DNA of 64,000 bases from the NCBI RefSeq assembly GCF_003675875.1, contig NZ_RCDI01000007.1:62001-126000 (forward strand), in the 5' to 3' direction. The notes under the pieces were generated by a model. It did not search any database. It saw only the letters and a list, made by a program, of their open reading frames with translations, and was not told where the DNA came from. The stretch is from Halostella limicola (lineage in GTDB: Archaea > Halobacteriota > Halobacteria > Halobacteriales > Natronoarchaeaceae). The position numbers and the translations under genes were made by a program. Every line of letters starts with the position of its first letter. Within the stretch, counting starts at the first letter, position 1. Of this stretch, positions 48,526 to 57,886 are shown one piece after another.

Positions 48526-49362
48526 ATGACGCCGATGGCTACCGCTTCCACCGAGGGCCGGACCGATGCGACCGAGCGCCGGTCGATCGTGAACGGGTTC
48601 GACTTCACGTACGACGCGTACGAGCGCCTGCTGAAGGCGGGGCTGAGCAACGGCTACGACTTCCTCACGGTTCGGGAGTACCTCGACCGAGCGGAACTCC
48701 CGGACCGATTTCTGGTCCTCCGCCACGACGTCGACCGGAAGCCGGAGAACGCGCTCGACCTCGCCCGGATCGAGTCGGCGCTCGGCGTGCCCAGTACGTA
48801 CTACTTCCGGACGATCGACAAGACGTACCGACCGGACCTGATCCGGGCCGTCGAGTCGCTCGGTCACGAGGTCGGCTACCACTACGAGGACATGGACCGG
48901 GCCGACGGCGACCGGGACGCCGCCCACGAGTCGTTCGCCCGCAACCTGGCGAAGGTCCGCGAGGTGGCCGACGTCGACACCGTCTGCATGCACGGCAACC
49001 CCCTCACCGCCCACGACAACCGGGACATGTGGGACGGGGAGCGCGGGTTCGAGGCCTACGACCTGCTCGGGGAGGCGTACCTCTCGATGGACTTCACCGA
49101 CGTGACGTACTTCTCGGACACCGGGCGGACGTGGCGCGACGGGTCGTTGAAGGTCAAGGACCACCCCGTCGGCGAGAGCGAGAAGCACGTGCAGGTGGAG
49201 ACGACCCGGGAGCTCGCGGAACTGCTCTACGCGAGGGAGGTGTCGCGCGCCTGCGTCCTCGTCCATCCGAATCGGTGGGCGGGGTCGGCGGGCGAACTGA
49301 TCAGCGAGTGGACGAAAGACCAGGCGATCAACGCGGTCAAACGGGGGATGAACGTACTATGA
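48526..49362 (+). CDS. polysaccharide deacetylase-type protein
   Basis: A 278-residue NodB-like protein. FLVLRHDVDRKPENALDLARIE (about 63-84) gives the metal-site HDVD; VESLGHEVGYHYEDMDRADGD (about 110-130) gives the second motif with His; VCMHGNPLTAHDNRDMW follows. It resembles deacetylases of nucleotide-sugar or exported glycans. Its stop overlaps the next gene by ATGA. Start uncertain: GTG 48523, ATG 48526 or ATG 48535. Confidence 0.82.
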   Translation: MTPMATASTEGRTDATERRSIVNGFDFTYDAYERLLKAGLSNGYDFLTVREYLDRAELPDRFLVLRHDVDRKPENALDLARIESALGVPSTYYFRTIDKTYRPDLIRAVESLGHEVGYHYEDMDRADGDRDAAHESFARNLAKVREVADVDTVCMHGNPLTAHDNRDMWDGERGFEAYDLLGEAYLSMDFTDVTYFSDTGRTWRDGSLKVKDHPVGESEKHVQVETTRELAELLYAREVSRACVLVHPNRWAGSAGELISEWTKDQAINAVKRGMNVL

Positions 49363-50924
49363 CTGTCATCACGATCGGACTCGACGGGGCGAACTGGGAG
49401 ATGATCGACGAGTGGCTGGACGACGGCGAACTGCCGAACCTGCGCCGCCTCGTCGACGAGGGCGTGGGCGGCGTCTCCGAGAGCTACCTGCCACCGCTGA
49501 CGGTGCCGAACTGGAAGTGCTACGCGACCGGGAAGAACCCCGGCCGGTTCGACGTGTTTCGGTTCGACCGGATCGACACCCGGTCCCGCGACCACGTGTT
49601 CCACGACTCGACGGACTTCAAGAGCCCGGAACTGTGGGACTACCTCAACGACGAGGGCCACACCGCCGGCGTGATCAACAAACCGTCGACGTACCCGCCG
49701 AAGTCCATCGACGGCTTCGTGGTCGCCGGCGGACCGGACGCCTCCGAGACGGAGTACCGGTCGCTCAAGGAGGGGTACACCGATCCGCCGGCGATAGAGG
49801 AGTTCCTCCGAGAGGAACTCGACTACGAGATCCACCCATCGCCGATGATCTCGCCGTCGGAGAAGGGACCGGAGGAGATCGAGGCCGTCCTCGATCTGGT
49901 CGACAAGCGGTTCGAGGCGGCGGAGCAGTTGCTCGACCGTGAGTCGCCCGACTTCCTCCACCTTACGATCTTCTACAACATGGCCCTCCAGCACTACTTC
50001 TGGCGCGACGAACCCGTCCTGCGCACCTGGAAGCGGATCGACCGCAACGTCGGGCGGTTCCTCGACGAGGGACACGACATCGTGGTGATGTCGGACCACG
50101 GCACCGCCCACGTCGACACCGTGTTCTATATCAACACGTGGCTGGCTCAGAACGGCTACCTGAAGACGGAACGCAGCGTGGACGAGGTCCTCCGGAACGT
50201 CGGACTCACGCGCGAACGCGCGCTCGCGGTCGCGAAGCGCCTCGGGATCGTCGAACCGCTGAGCCGCGCGCTCCCCGAGCAGATCCAGCGCATCATCCCC
50301 TGGGAGGAGGGGATCAAGCGCGACCGAGTGCTGTCGGTCATCGACTGGGAGGAGACGTCGGCCGTCGCGAGCACGCAGGGCCCGATCTACCTCACGCCGA
50401 CCGACGGCGACGAGTACGAGCGCCTCCGTTCGGAACTGATCGACCGACTGACCGGCCTCTCGCACCCGGTGACCGGCGAGGAGATAGTCAAGGACGTCCA
50501 CCGCGGCGAGGAGTACTACGAGGGCGAGTACGCCGACGGCGCCCCGGACCTGCTCGTCGAGCAGACGGCGAACGTCCACACGAGCGACGCCATCGGCCCG
50601 GACTCCTGGTACAGCGAGGAGGGCGTCTGGAAGGGCGGCAACATGCCGGAGGGGATCTTCCTGATGTCCGGCCCCAGCTTTCAGAACGGGTCGCGCGACC
50701 GGCGGGCGAGGATCTCGGACCTCGCGCCGACGATCATCCACCTGATGGGCGGCGCCGTCCCCGACGACATGGACGGCGACGTGCTCGACGTCTTCGCACC
50801 GGGGTCCGACCCGGCACAGCGGGCGGTCGAGTACCGGTCCCCGCTCACGGAGGACCGCGAGTCGTCGTCCGGTGACGGCGAAGAGGTGAAGGAGCGACTG
50901 GAGGACCTCGGCTACCTGGAATGA
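49359..50924 (+). CDS. alkaline-phosphatase-superfamily phosphodiesterase (second copy)
   Basis: A 521-residue relative of the enzyme at 46435. Metal site ITIGLDGANWEMI (Asp8), nucleophile Thr in LPPLTVPNWKCYATG (about 45-59), the His-containing LQHYFWRDEP and VVMSDHGTAHVD (about 245-256). No signal peptide. The C-terminus ends ERLEDLGYLE, almost identical to the first enzyme, although the rest has diverged. It is the middle gene of a deacetylase-phosphodiesterase-DUF354 operon with ATGA overlaps on both sides, which couples it to glycan processing. Confidence 0.88.
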   Translation: MTVITIGLDGANWEMIDEWLDDGELPNLRRLVDEGVGGVSESYLPPLTVPNWKCYATGKNPGRFDVFRFDRIDTRSRDHVFHDSTDFKSPELWDYLNDEGHTAGVINKPSTYPPKSIDGFVVAGGPDASETEYRSLKEGYTDPPAIEEFLREELDYEIHPSPMISPSEKGPEEIEAVLDLVDKRFEAAEQLLDRESPDFLHLTIFYNMALQHYFWRDEPVLRTWKRIDRNVGRFLDEGHDIVVMSDHGTAHVDTVFYINTWLAQNGYLKTERSVDEVLRNVGLTRERALAVAKRLGIVEPLSRALPEQIQRIIPWEEGIKRDRVLSVIDWEETSAVASTQGPIYLTPTDGDEYERLRSELIDRLTGLSHPVTGEEIVKDVHRGEEYYEGEYADGAPDLLVEQTANVHTSDAIGPDSWYSEEGVWKGGNMPEGIFLMSGPSFQNGSRDRRARISDLAPTIIHLMGGAVPDDMDGDVLDVFAPGSDPAQRAVEYRSPLTEDRESSSGDGEEVKERLEDLGYLE

Positions 50925-51964
50925 GGGTCCTGTTCGACGTCAGTCATCCGGCGCACGTTCACCTGTTCAGACACGCGGTGCAGGCGCTGGAGCGCGCCGG
51001 TCACGAGACCCTCGTCACGTCCCGGAAGAAGGACCTGACGACGCAGTTGCTCGACGCGTACGGGATCGAACACGTACCGCTGTCGGCGAAGGGCGACTCG
51101 AAGCTCTCGCTCGTCACGGAGTGGACGGGCAGGGAGCTCCGGATGCTCCGCGCCGTCTGGTCGTTCGATCCCGACGTGGTGGTGAGCCGGCTGAACCCCC
51201 CCGCGGCGCACGCCTCGTTCGCGCTGAACCGCCCGAGCGTCGTCTTCGACGACAGCGAGGCCGCACGGGGTGCGGCGCGGATCACGCATCCGTTCACCGA
51301 CGTCATCTGCACGCCGACGAACTACGACCGCGACCTCGGGCCGAAGCAGGTCCGGTACGACGGCTTTCACGAGCTCGCGTACCTCCATCCGAACCGCTTC
51401 GACCCCGACCCGGAACTGCTCGCGCGCCACGGCGTCGACGCCGACGACAGGTACGCCGTCGTCCGGTTCGTCTCCTGGGGCGCGCACCACGACGTCGGCC
51501 AGCAGGGGCTCTCCGACGAGGCCAAGCGGGAACTGATCGACCGTCTGTCCGAGCGGGGGGACGTGTACATCACCAGCGAATCGTCGCTCCCGCCGGACCT
51601 CGAACGGTACCGGCTGCCGGTGCCGCCGGAGGCCATCCACGACCTCCTCTATCACGCCGACCTCTACGTCGGTGACTCACAGACGATGGCGGCGGAGGCC
51701 GGGATTCTCGGCACGCCCGCGATCCGGTCGAACTCGTTCGTGGCCGGCGACGACATGAGCAACTTCGTCGAACTCGAGCGGACGTACGAACTGCTGGAGT
51801 CGATCGGCGACGAGCGGACCGCCGTCGAGCGCGCCACGGAGCTGTTCGCCGACCCGGAGTCGACCGAGACGTGGCGGCGGAAACGCGACCGCCTCCTCGA
51901 GGAGAAGATCGACGTCACGTCGTTCATGCTCGACGTGGTCCGACGGACGGCCCGGGCGAACTGA
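50921..51964 (+). CDS. DUF354 protein, GT-B fold
   Basis: A 347-residue DUF354 protein. N-terminal FDVSHPAHVHLFRHAVQALERAGHETLVTSRKKD (about 5-38) and the C-terminal LYVGDSQTMAAEAGILGTPAIRSNSF (about 247-272) resemble UDP-GlcNAc 2-epimerase and MurG-type GT-B enzymes. DUF354 genes are frequent in archaeal glycan clusters; the reaction is unknown but probably uses a nucleotide-sugar. ATGA overlap with the phosphodiesterase gene. Confidence 0.88.
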   Translation: MRVLFDVSHPAHVHLFRHAVQALERAGHETLVTSRKKDLTTQLLDAYGIEHVPLSAKGDSKLSLVTEWTGRELRMLRAVWSFDPDVVVSRLNPPAAHASFALNRPSVVFDDSEAARGAARITHPFTDVICTPTNYDRDLGPKQVRYDGFHELAYLHPNRFDPDPELLARHGVDADDRYAVVRFVSWGAHHDVGQQGLSDEAKRELIDRLSERGDVYITSESSLPPDLERYRLPVPPEAIHDLLYHADLYVGDSQTMAAEAGILGTPAIRSNSFVAGDDMSNFVELERTYELLESIGDERTAVERATELFADPESTETWRRKRDRLLEEKIDVTSFMLDVVRRTARAN

Positions 51965-51997
51965 CGGCGGGTCGGCGGCCGCGCTCGACGCCGAGGA

Positions 51998-53056
51998 TCA
52001 GGGCCGCTCTTCGTGCGCGTGCTGGCTGTGCGGGAGTTCGTCGGCGCGCTCCAACAGATCGGCGTCGTGGAACTTGACGTTCAGGTCCTCGTTCTCCTGT
52101 CGGTCGAAGATCATAGCGAACGTGTAGCAGATCCCGGCGAGCAGGAGGTAGAGGAGGGCCATCGGCCCGCTCTGGCCCGACGACTCGCCCTCGTCGTCGC
52201 CGGAGAACAGCCCGATCCCCACCCCGGACGCGCCGAAGGCCGTTCCGAGCGCGTACAGGAAGACGAGCGGGTGGAACTCGTTGACGATGTACCGCTGTTT
52301 GAGGCGCCACAGGTGGTTCCGCAGGAGCATCCCGGAGACGCGGGGAATGTAACTGGAGTAGTTGATGTGGCTCGTCTCGTTTTTGTACCGGACCCTGACC
52401 GGGATGTCCGACACCCGCATCTCGTTGGCGTTCAGCTTGACGAGGAGGTCGTTACAGTAGCCGTAGAACTCGTACATGTCCTCGACGTCGACCGTCTCGA
52501 GCGCGCGCAGCGAGATGGCGGTGTACCCGTTTTGCGGGTCGTCGATCGTCCAGTACCCGGACGCGATCTTCGTCAGCAGCGTCAGGATGGCGTTGCCGAC
52601 GAATCGGAACGCGGGCATCTCCCCGCGGGCCTGCGGCGACAGCAGCCGGTTCCCCTTCACGTAGTCCGCCTTACCGCGGACGATCGGCTGGATGATCCGC
52701 TCGATGTCGCGCGAGTCCATCTGGCCGTCGCCCGCGACGACCACGGCGATGTCGATGCGGTCCTCGATGGCCCGCATGTACCCGGTTTTGATGGCCCCGC
52801 CGACCCCCCGGTTCTCGCTGTGCTGGATGGGGACGACGGTCTCTTCCGCGCGTGTTTCGCCGCTCGCGACGACCGTCTCCTCGCCGTTCAGCCACTCGGC
52901 GTGCTGCTGGATCTCGTCCCACGTGTCGTCCGTCGAGGCGTCGTCGATAGCGTATATGCGGTCGACGTATGAGGGAATGGACTTGAGGACGTCTCCGATG
53001 AACTCCTCCTCGTTGTACGCCGGGATCACGACACCGACGGTGTTGCCTTCGTACAT
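51998..53056 (-). CDS. GT2-family glycosyltransferase with C-terminal membrane helices
   Basis: A 352-residue enzyme. The GT2 domain (about 1-225) has VVIPAYNEEEFIGDVLKSI, AIDDASTDDT and the acceptor-side VVVAGDGQMDSRDI (about 103-116) whose Asp residues bind metal and nucleotide. Two helices follow (about 268-284 and 302-324) and a His-rich tail (HSQHAHEE). This plan fits polyprenyl-phosphate glycosyltransferases of the AglD/AglJ type in haloarchaeal N-glycosylation. ATG 53056 chosen. Confidence 0.9.
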   Translation of the reverse strand: MYEGNTVGVVIPAYNEEEFIGDVLKSIPSYVDRIYAIDDASTDDTWDEIQQHAEWLNGEETVVASGETRAEETVVPIQHSENRGVGGAIKTGYMRAIEDRIDIAVVVAGDGQMDSRDIERIIQPIVRGKADYVKGNRLLSPQARGEMPAFRFVGNAILTLLTKIASGYWTIDDPQNGYTAISLRALETVDVEDMYEFYGYCNDLLVKLNANEMRVSDIPVRVRYKNETSHINYSSYIPRVSGMLLRNHLWRLKQRYIVNEFHPLVFLYALGTAFGASGVGIGLFSGDDEGESSGQSGPMALLYLLLAGICYTFAMIFDRQENEDLNVKFHDADLLERADELPHSQHAHEERP

Positions 53057-53426
53057 CGTTATAACTCCGAGAGACGCCAAGTGAGGTCATAGACTATCAG
53101 TTCAGGCATGGTCTCTTAGCGGATACATGCCCGCCAACGGGTATTGTAATTACTCGCTTAGGTGGTATAAGGGTGGTTTGCAGAGTATTTACGGCGATAT
53201 TAGACCAGTTCCTGTCAGTTGGTTTACTCGCTAGACTCCAGAGTCGAATAGACAGATAGATAACAAGACCACCGACGAGGACGCACGAACGACCGTTCAC
53301 CGCGAGAACCGGGCCGCGAGAGGTCCTCGAACGCCGGATAGAGGGAACGGCGACGCACAGCCGGAATAATTAGATAAAATACCACTTACGAAAACGATAT
53401 CAGTCCATGTCGTCATCGTTGTCGCA
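53057..53426. other. intergenic gap with an ATAACAA element
   Basis: A 370-bp AT-richer divergent region. ATAACAA at 53260-53266 (plus strand) lies 160 bp before the response-regulator ATG. An AT-rich stretch GGAATAATTAGATAAAATACC at 53363-53383 is a likely promoter of that gene. No coding frame is convincing. Confidence 0.5.
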
Positions 53427-53996
53427 ATGGACGAGGGTTCCGGGGCGCCTGTCGTTTTCGTCGTCGACGACGACGATCAGGTGCGCGACCTGTACGAGAC
53501 GTGGTTGCAGGGGGAGTACGACGTCCGGACGTCCGACCGCGGTGCCGAAGCCCTGGAGATGATCGATCACACCGCCGACGTCGTGTTGCTCGACCGCCGG
53601 ATGCCCGACATGCCGGGCGACGTCGTCCTCGACGAGATCCGGGAGCGGGGTCTCGACTGCCGAGTGGTCATGCTGACCGCCGTCGATCCCGACGTGGAGA
53701 TCATCGAGATGGCCTTCGACGACTACGTGACGAAACCCGTTTCGGAGGACGAGATCCGGCGGACGGTGGAGACGATGATCGCCAGAAGCAACTACGGCGA
53801 CCTGCTTCAGGAGTACTTCGCGGTCGCGTCGAAGCGGGCGACGCTGGAGACGGAACTCACCGCCGAGGAACTGTCCGAGAGCGACGAGTACGACCAACTG
53901 GTCGACCGCGCCGAGGCGCTCCGGACCGAGCTCGACGACCTGCTCTCGGACCTGACTCGGTACGACGACTTCGATCTGGCGTTTACCGACATCTGA
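53427..53996 (+). CDS. HalX-domain response regulator
   Basis: A 189-residue protein with a receiver domain (about 8-118): acidic pocket VVDDDDQ, phosphoacceptor Asp in VVLLDRRMPDMPGD (about 51-64), Thr in VVMLTAVDP and Lys in YVTKPVSE. The C-terminal HalX domain (about 120-189) is a helical segment unique to haloarchaea. There is no DNA-binding domain; the cognate kinase is not nearby. It may control or be controlled with the glycan cluster to its left. Confidence 0.93.
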   Translation: MDEGSGAPVVFVVDDDDQVRDLYETWLQGEYDVRTSDRGAEALEMIDHTADVVLLDRRMPDMPGDVVLDEIRERGLDCRVVMLTAVDPDVEIIEMAFDDYVTKPVSEDEIRRTVETMIARSNYGDLLQEYFAVASKRATLETELTAEELSESDEYDQLVDRAEALRTELDDLLSDLTRYDDFDLAFTDI

Positions 53997-54038
53997 ACCG
54001 TCGACACGGTTATAGTTCGCCGGGGGCCTCTTCTTACC

Positions 54039-54662
54039 ATGTCGAAGCGGCTCACGACGGGCGTCACCGCGATCGACCGCAATCACGGCGGCGGCGTCCC
54101 CGCGGGCAGCATCGTCGTCCTGCTCGCCGCGCCAGATAGCCAGAGCGAGCCGCTGCTCCACGAGTTCATGGAGGAGCGCCCGACGGCCTACATCACGACG
54201 CTTCGCACGGAGGCCGCCGTCCGGGACGACCTCGACCGGAGCCTCCGAACGCACGACTACACCGTCCAGTACGCGGGGATCGACACGCCCATCGACAACG
54301 CCGCGCGGGTCGTCCAGCAGGTCGACGGCCGGGCGAACGTCGCGGTCGACACGCTGAACCCGCTTGAGGAGACGGGCGAGCGGAACCGCTACGTCAACTT
54401 CCTCAACCAGTTCAAGACCCACCTCGTCAACACCGGGAGCGTCGGGCTCCTGCACTGCACCGACCTCGACCGCCCGCCGCTCCGGGAGATGACGCTCACC
54501 ATCGCCGACGTCGTCTGGAAGCTGGACGTCTCGGTGAAGGGCAACTCGGTCGAGAGCTTCCTGCAGGTGACGAAGTTCCGCGGCGGCGACCCCGCCGACG
54601 AGCGGATCAAGCTGGACCTCGGCGAGGAGGTCGCCGTGGACACGAGCCGCGACATCGCGTGA
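54039..54662 (+). CDS. RecA-like ATPase-fold protein (KaiC-related) with degenerate Walker A
   Basis: A 207-residue protein of the RecA/KaiC-like type found in haloarchaea: LTTGVTAIDRNHGGGVPAGSIVVLLAAPDSQSEPLLHEF (about 5-43) corresponds to the Walker A region, but the GKT triad is replaced by SQS, so ATP hydrolysis is doubtful. The Walker B-like strand is VAVDTLNPLEE (about 101-111). It follows the HalX regulator by 42 bp on the same strand, suggesting a shared signalling role. Confidence 0.78.
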   Translation: MSKRLTTGVTAIDRNHGGGVPAGSIVVLLAAPDSQSEPLLHEFMEERPTAYITTLRTEAAVRDDLDRSLRTHDYTVQYAGIDTPIDNAARVVQQVDGRANVAVDTLNPLEETGERNRYVNFLNQFKTHLVNTGSVGLLHCTDLDRPPLREMTLTIADVVWKLDVSVKGNSVESFLQVTKFRGGDPADERIKLDLGEEVAVDTSRDIA

Positions 54663-54686
54663 GACGGGCGGTCGCGAACGGTCGCT

Positions 54687-56573
54687 TCACCGGTCCGGTA
54701 CGGCGGTTCCCTCTCCGAGAGCCGTGCCGACCGGTTCCACGCCGGGGCTCTCCTCGCCGTCGACCAGGCCCAGGTACAGCGCCGAGTTGATCAGACCGAT
54801 GTGGCTGAATCCCTGCGGGAAGTTCCCCCGCTGGTCGCCCGACTCCGGGTGAATCTCCTCCGCGAGCAGACCGAGCGAGTTCGCGTGGTCGAGCAGCTGC
54901 TCGAACCGTTCCTCGGCCGCTTCGACGTCCCCGGAGAGCGCGAGGGCGTCCACCAGCCAGAACGAGCAGAGGAGGAACGCGCCTTCCTCGCCCGGGAGGC
55001 CGTCCGCGCCCTCGTACCGCTCGACCAGTCCCGACCCCCGACCGAGGCGGTCCTCGACGACGTCGATCGTGGCCCGCACGCGATCGTCGTCGAACGGGAG
55101 GAAGCCGACGAAGGGGATCAGAAGCGTCGACGCGTCGACCGCGTCCGGTTCGTCGAACGCCCTGACGAAGTGGCCGTCCTCGTGGACTCCCCGGTCCAGA
55201 ACGGCCTCGCGGATCGACCCGCGGGCGGACTCCCAGCGATCGGTCGGCGCGTCGAAGCCCGCCCGGTCGGCGATGGCCAGACCGCGGTCGATCGCGGCCC
55301 AGCACATCACCTTCGAGAAGACGAAATGCTGCGGGTCGCAGCGCACCTCCCAGATGCTCGCGTCGGGTTCGTCCCACGAGTCGGCAACGAACTCGACGAT
55401 CTCGCTGATCGCCGCCCAGTCGTCCGAGTCGATCTCCATCCCGCCCCGGGCCATCTCGTCGATGCCGAGTAGCAGTTCCCCGTAGATGTCGAGCTGCTGT
55501 TGCTCGGCCGCCTCGTTGCCGATTCGGACCGGCTGCGAGTCGCGGTAACCGGAGAGGTGGGGGAGCTCTCTCTCCTCGAGGTCCGTGTCGCCGTGGAGGC
55601 CGTACAGCGGCTGGATCACGTCCGGATCGTCGACGTGGCAGATGTCGAGGAACCACTCGAAGTACTCGCGGGCCTCGTCTTCGTGGCCGAGGTTCGTGAG
55701 CGCCTGAACGGTGAACGCCGCGTCGCGGATCCAGTTGTACCGGTAGTCCCAGTTGCGGACGCCCCCGATGTCTTCGGGGAGCGAAGTCGTCGGCGCCGCG
55801 GCGATCGCGCCGGACTCGTGGTGGGTGAGGAGCTTGAGCGCGAGCCCCGATCGGACGACGGTGTCGTGCCACGGGCCGCCGAAGACGCACCCGGACTCGG
55901 GGCAGTCGTGCGCCCAGTCGCGCCAGTACCCGACGGTCTCGTCGAGCGCTCGCTCGCAGGTCTCCCTGGTCCCGACCGGGCAGTCGTCGAACCCGAGCAC
56001 GAACCACCGGTCGTCGCCGTCGTCGAGCCCGACCGTCGCGGTCGCACGCCGCCCCTCCGGATCCACGGTGAACGCGTCTGCTCCGTTCTCGACCCAGAGG
56101 ACGAGAGACCCGCCGTCGCCGTCCGCTCCGTCGGTGATCGCCCGCAGTCGGTCGCCGTCCCGCTCGACGGCCGTGTCCGCGCGCGCGTAGTCGAGCCGCG
56201 GTTCGAACGTCACGTCGAGTTCGACGCTCCCGCCCTCGCACTCGATCCGCCGGTAGATCGCCTTCCGAGGGCCGTGTCCGTCCTCGACCTCGTAGGTCGG
56301 CATGAAGTCGGTGACCGTTGCGGACCCCTCGTCCGTCCGGAACTCGGTTTCGAGGACGTTCGTCTGGTCGCGGTAGCGCTGTTCGGACTCGTACTCGTCG
56401 GGCAGTTCGACGGCGAACCGACCGCCGTCCCCGTCGAGTATCCTGGCGAACGCGCTCGGGGATTCGACGTGCGGCGTCGGCAGCCAGTCTATCGACCCCC
56501 TGCGACTGACGAGGGCACAGGTGTCCAGGTTGCCGACGACACCGTAGCTCTCGATCGACTCGAACTCGGTCAT
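54687..56573 (-). CDS. GH15 glucoamylase/trehalase-type glycoside hydrolase
   Basis: A 628-residue enzyme: an N-terminal beta-sandwich (about 1-230) and an alpha/alpha-toroid (about 240-610). GH15 motifs are TSLPEDIGGVRNWDYRYNWIRDAAFT (about 263-288), RIGNEAAEQQQLDIYGELL (about 351-369, with a catalytic-type Glu) and the C-terminal EEIHPESGDQRGNFPQGFSHIGLI. No signal peptide, so it acts on cytoplasmic alpha-glucans or trehalose. It is convergent with the RecA-like gene. Confidence 0.92.
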   Translation of the reverse strand: MTEFESIESYGVVGNLDTCALVSRRGSIDWLPTPHVESPSAFARILDGDGGRFAVELPDEYESEQRYRDQTNVLETEFRTDEGSATVTDFMPTYEVEDGHGPRKAIYRRIECEGGSVELDVTFEPRLDYARADTAVERDGDRLRAITDGADGDGGSLVLWVENGADAFTVDPEGRRATATVGLDDGDDRWFVLGFDDCPVGTRETCERALDETVGYWRDWAHDCPESGCVFGGPWHDTVVRSGLALKLLTHHESGAIAAAPTTSLPEDIGGVRNWDYRYNWIRDAAFTVQALTNLGHEDEAREYFEWFLDICHVDDPDVIQPLYGLHGDTDLEERELPHLSGYRDSQPVRIGNEAAEQQQLDIYGELLLGIDEMARGGMEIDSDDWAAISEIVEFVADSWDEPDASIWEVRCDPQHFVFSKVMCWAAIDRGLAIADRAGFDAPTDRWESARGSIREAVLDRGVHEDGHFVRAFDEPDAVDASTLLIPFVGFLPFDDDRVRATIDVVEDRLGRGSGLVERYEGADGLPGEEGAFLLCSFWLVDALALSGDVEAAEERFEQLLDHANSLGLLAEEIHPESGDQRGNFPQGFSHIGLINSALYLGLVDGEESPGVEPVGTALGEGTAVPDR

Positions 56574-56749
56574 CGATGGCTCCCGGTCTGTCGTCGCTGG
56601 CCGGTTGACGGTGTCACGCGGTACGTCTCAACGCGGAGCGCCTTCGGTCTAGGGCGGTCGTCCGGGACCGGCGGACGCCCGGCTGCTCGCGCGATGTCGT
56701 CGCGCGGCGGTTCGGTATCACTATGACCGCCGAGTCCCGCCTTTCTCTC

Positions 56750-57826
56750 ATGGATATGGAGCGCTACTTCGACGAGTTCGACCGCCGCGACTGGGAGGAG
56801 GAGGTCGACGACGGGCCGATCCGCCTCGCGGTGATCGGCGTCGGCTGGTGGACGAGAGACGAGGCGATCCCCGCGGTGAAGGAGTCGAAGTACTGCGAGA
56901 CGACGACGCTCGTCAGCAGTTCGACCGAGAAGGCGGAAGAGGCCGCCGAACTGGCCGACACCATCGACCACGCCATCACGTACGACGAGTTTCACGAGGG
57001 CGTCGCCGCCGACGCCTACGACGCCGTCTACGTCGTCACGCCCAACGCGCTCCACTTGGAGTACGTCGAGACGGCCGCGGAGCTAGGGAAGGCGGTGCTC
57101 TGCGAGAAGCCGATGGAGAAGGACGCCGAACGGGCAGAGCGGATGGTCGAAGTCTGTGACGAGCACGACGTCCCGCTGATGATCGGCTACCGGATGCACA
57201 CCGAACCGGCCATCCGCCGGATGCGGGACCTGATCGACGCGGGCTTTATCGGCGACCCGGTACAGGTCCACGGCCACATGTCCCAGCAGCTCATGGACAT
57301 GATCCCGGACCCCGACCAGTGGCGGCTGAACGAGGAGCTCTCCGGCGGCGCGACGGTGATGGACATCGGCCTCTACCCGCTGAACACGACCCGGTTCGTC
57401 CTCGGCGAGGACCCCGAGCGCGTGCTGGCGTCGACCGCCTCCGGGGACGAGGCGTTCTCGGACGTGCCGGACCAGTACGCCGCGTTCCAGCTCGAGTTCC
57501 CGGGCGACGTGTTCGCGGCCTGTACGGCCACCCAGAGCGCCTACCAGACCGGACACCTCCGGATCGTCGGCGAACGGGGGGAGATCCTGCTCGAACCGTC
57601 CTTCTTCAACCGCGACACCGCGACGCTCACGGTCAAGCGCGGCGACACGGAGGCCGAGTTCGAGTTCGAGGACGCGAACCAGATGGTCGAGGAGTTCGAC
57701 TACTTCGCCAACCGGCTGCTCACCGACCGCGAGATCGAACCCGACGGCGAGCACGGCCTCGCGGACATGCGGATCATGGAGGCGATCTACGAGGCTGGCG
57801 AGTCGGCCGCGGCGGTGGACCTGTAG
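56750..57826 (+). CDS. Gfo/Idh/MocA oxidoreductase, haloarchaeal xylose dehydrogenase type
   Basis: A 358-residue NAD(P)-dependent sugar oxidoreductase. The Rossmann loop is [16 protein letters not shown] (about 26-41), followed by [29 protein letters not shown] with the catalytic-type Lys, and [19 protein letters not shown]. It closely follows the sequence pattern I recall for Haloferax/Haloarcula D-xylose 1-dehydrogenase ([19 protein letters not shown]). ATG 56750 matches the family start (FDRRDW soon after); an ATG at 56723 is also in frame. Confidence 0.88.
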   Translation: MDMERYFDEFDRRDWEEEVDDGPIRLAVIGVGWWTRDEAIPAVKESKYCETTTLVSSSTEKAEEAAELADTIDHAITYDEFHEGVAADAYDAVYVVTPNALHLEYVETAAELGKAVLCEKPMEKDAERAERMVEVCDEHDVPLMIGYRMHTEPAIRRMRDLIDAGFIGDPVQVHGHMSQQLMDMIPDPDQWRLNEELSGGATVMDIGLYPLNTTRFVLGEDPERVLASTASGDEAFSDVPDQYAAFQLEFPGDVFAACTATQSAYQTGHLRIVGERGEILLEPSFFNRDTATLTVKRGDTEAEFEFEDANQMVEEFDYFANRLLTDREIEPDGEHGLADMRIMEAIYEAGESAAAVDL

Positions 57827-57886
57827 CCGGCGCGCGGAATCGCCGCGACCACCAGACTCATTGCTCGCTCGCGGCGTCGTTAGCGT

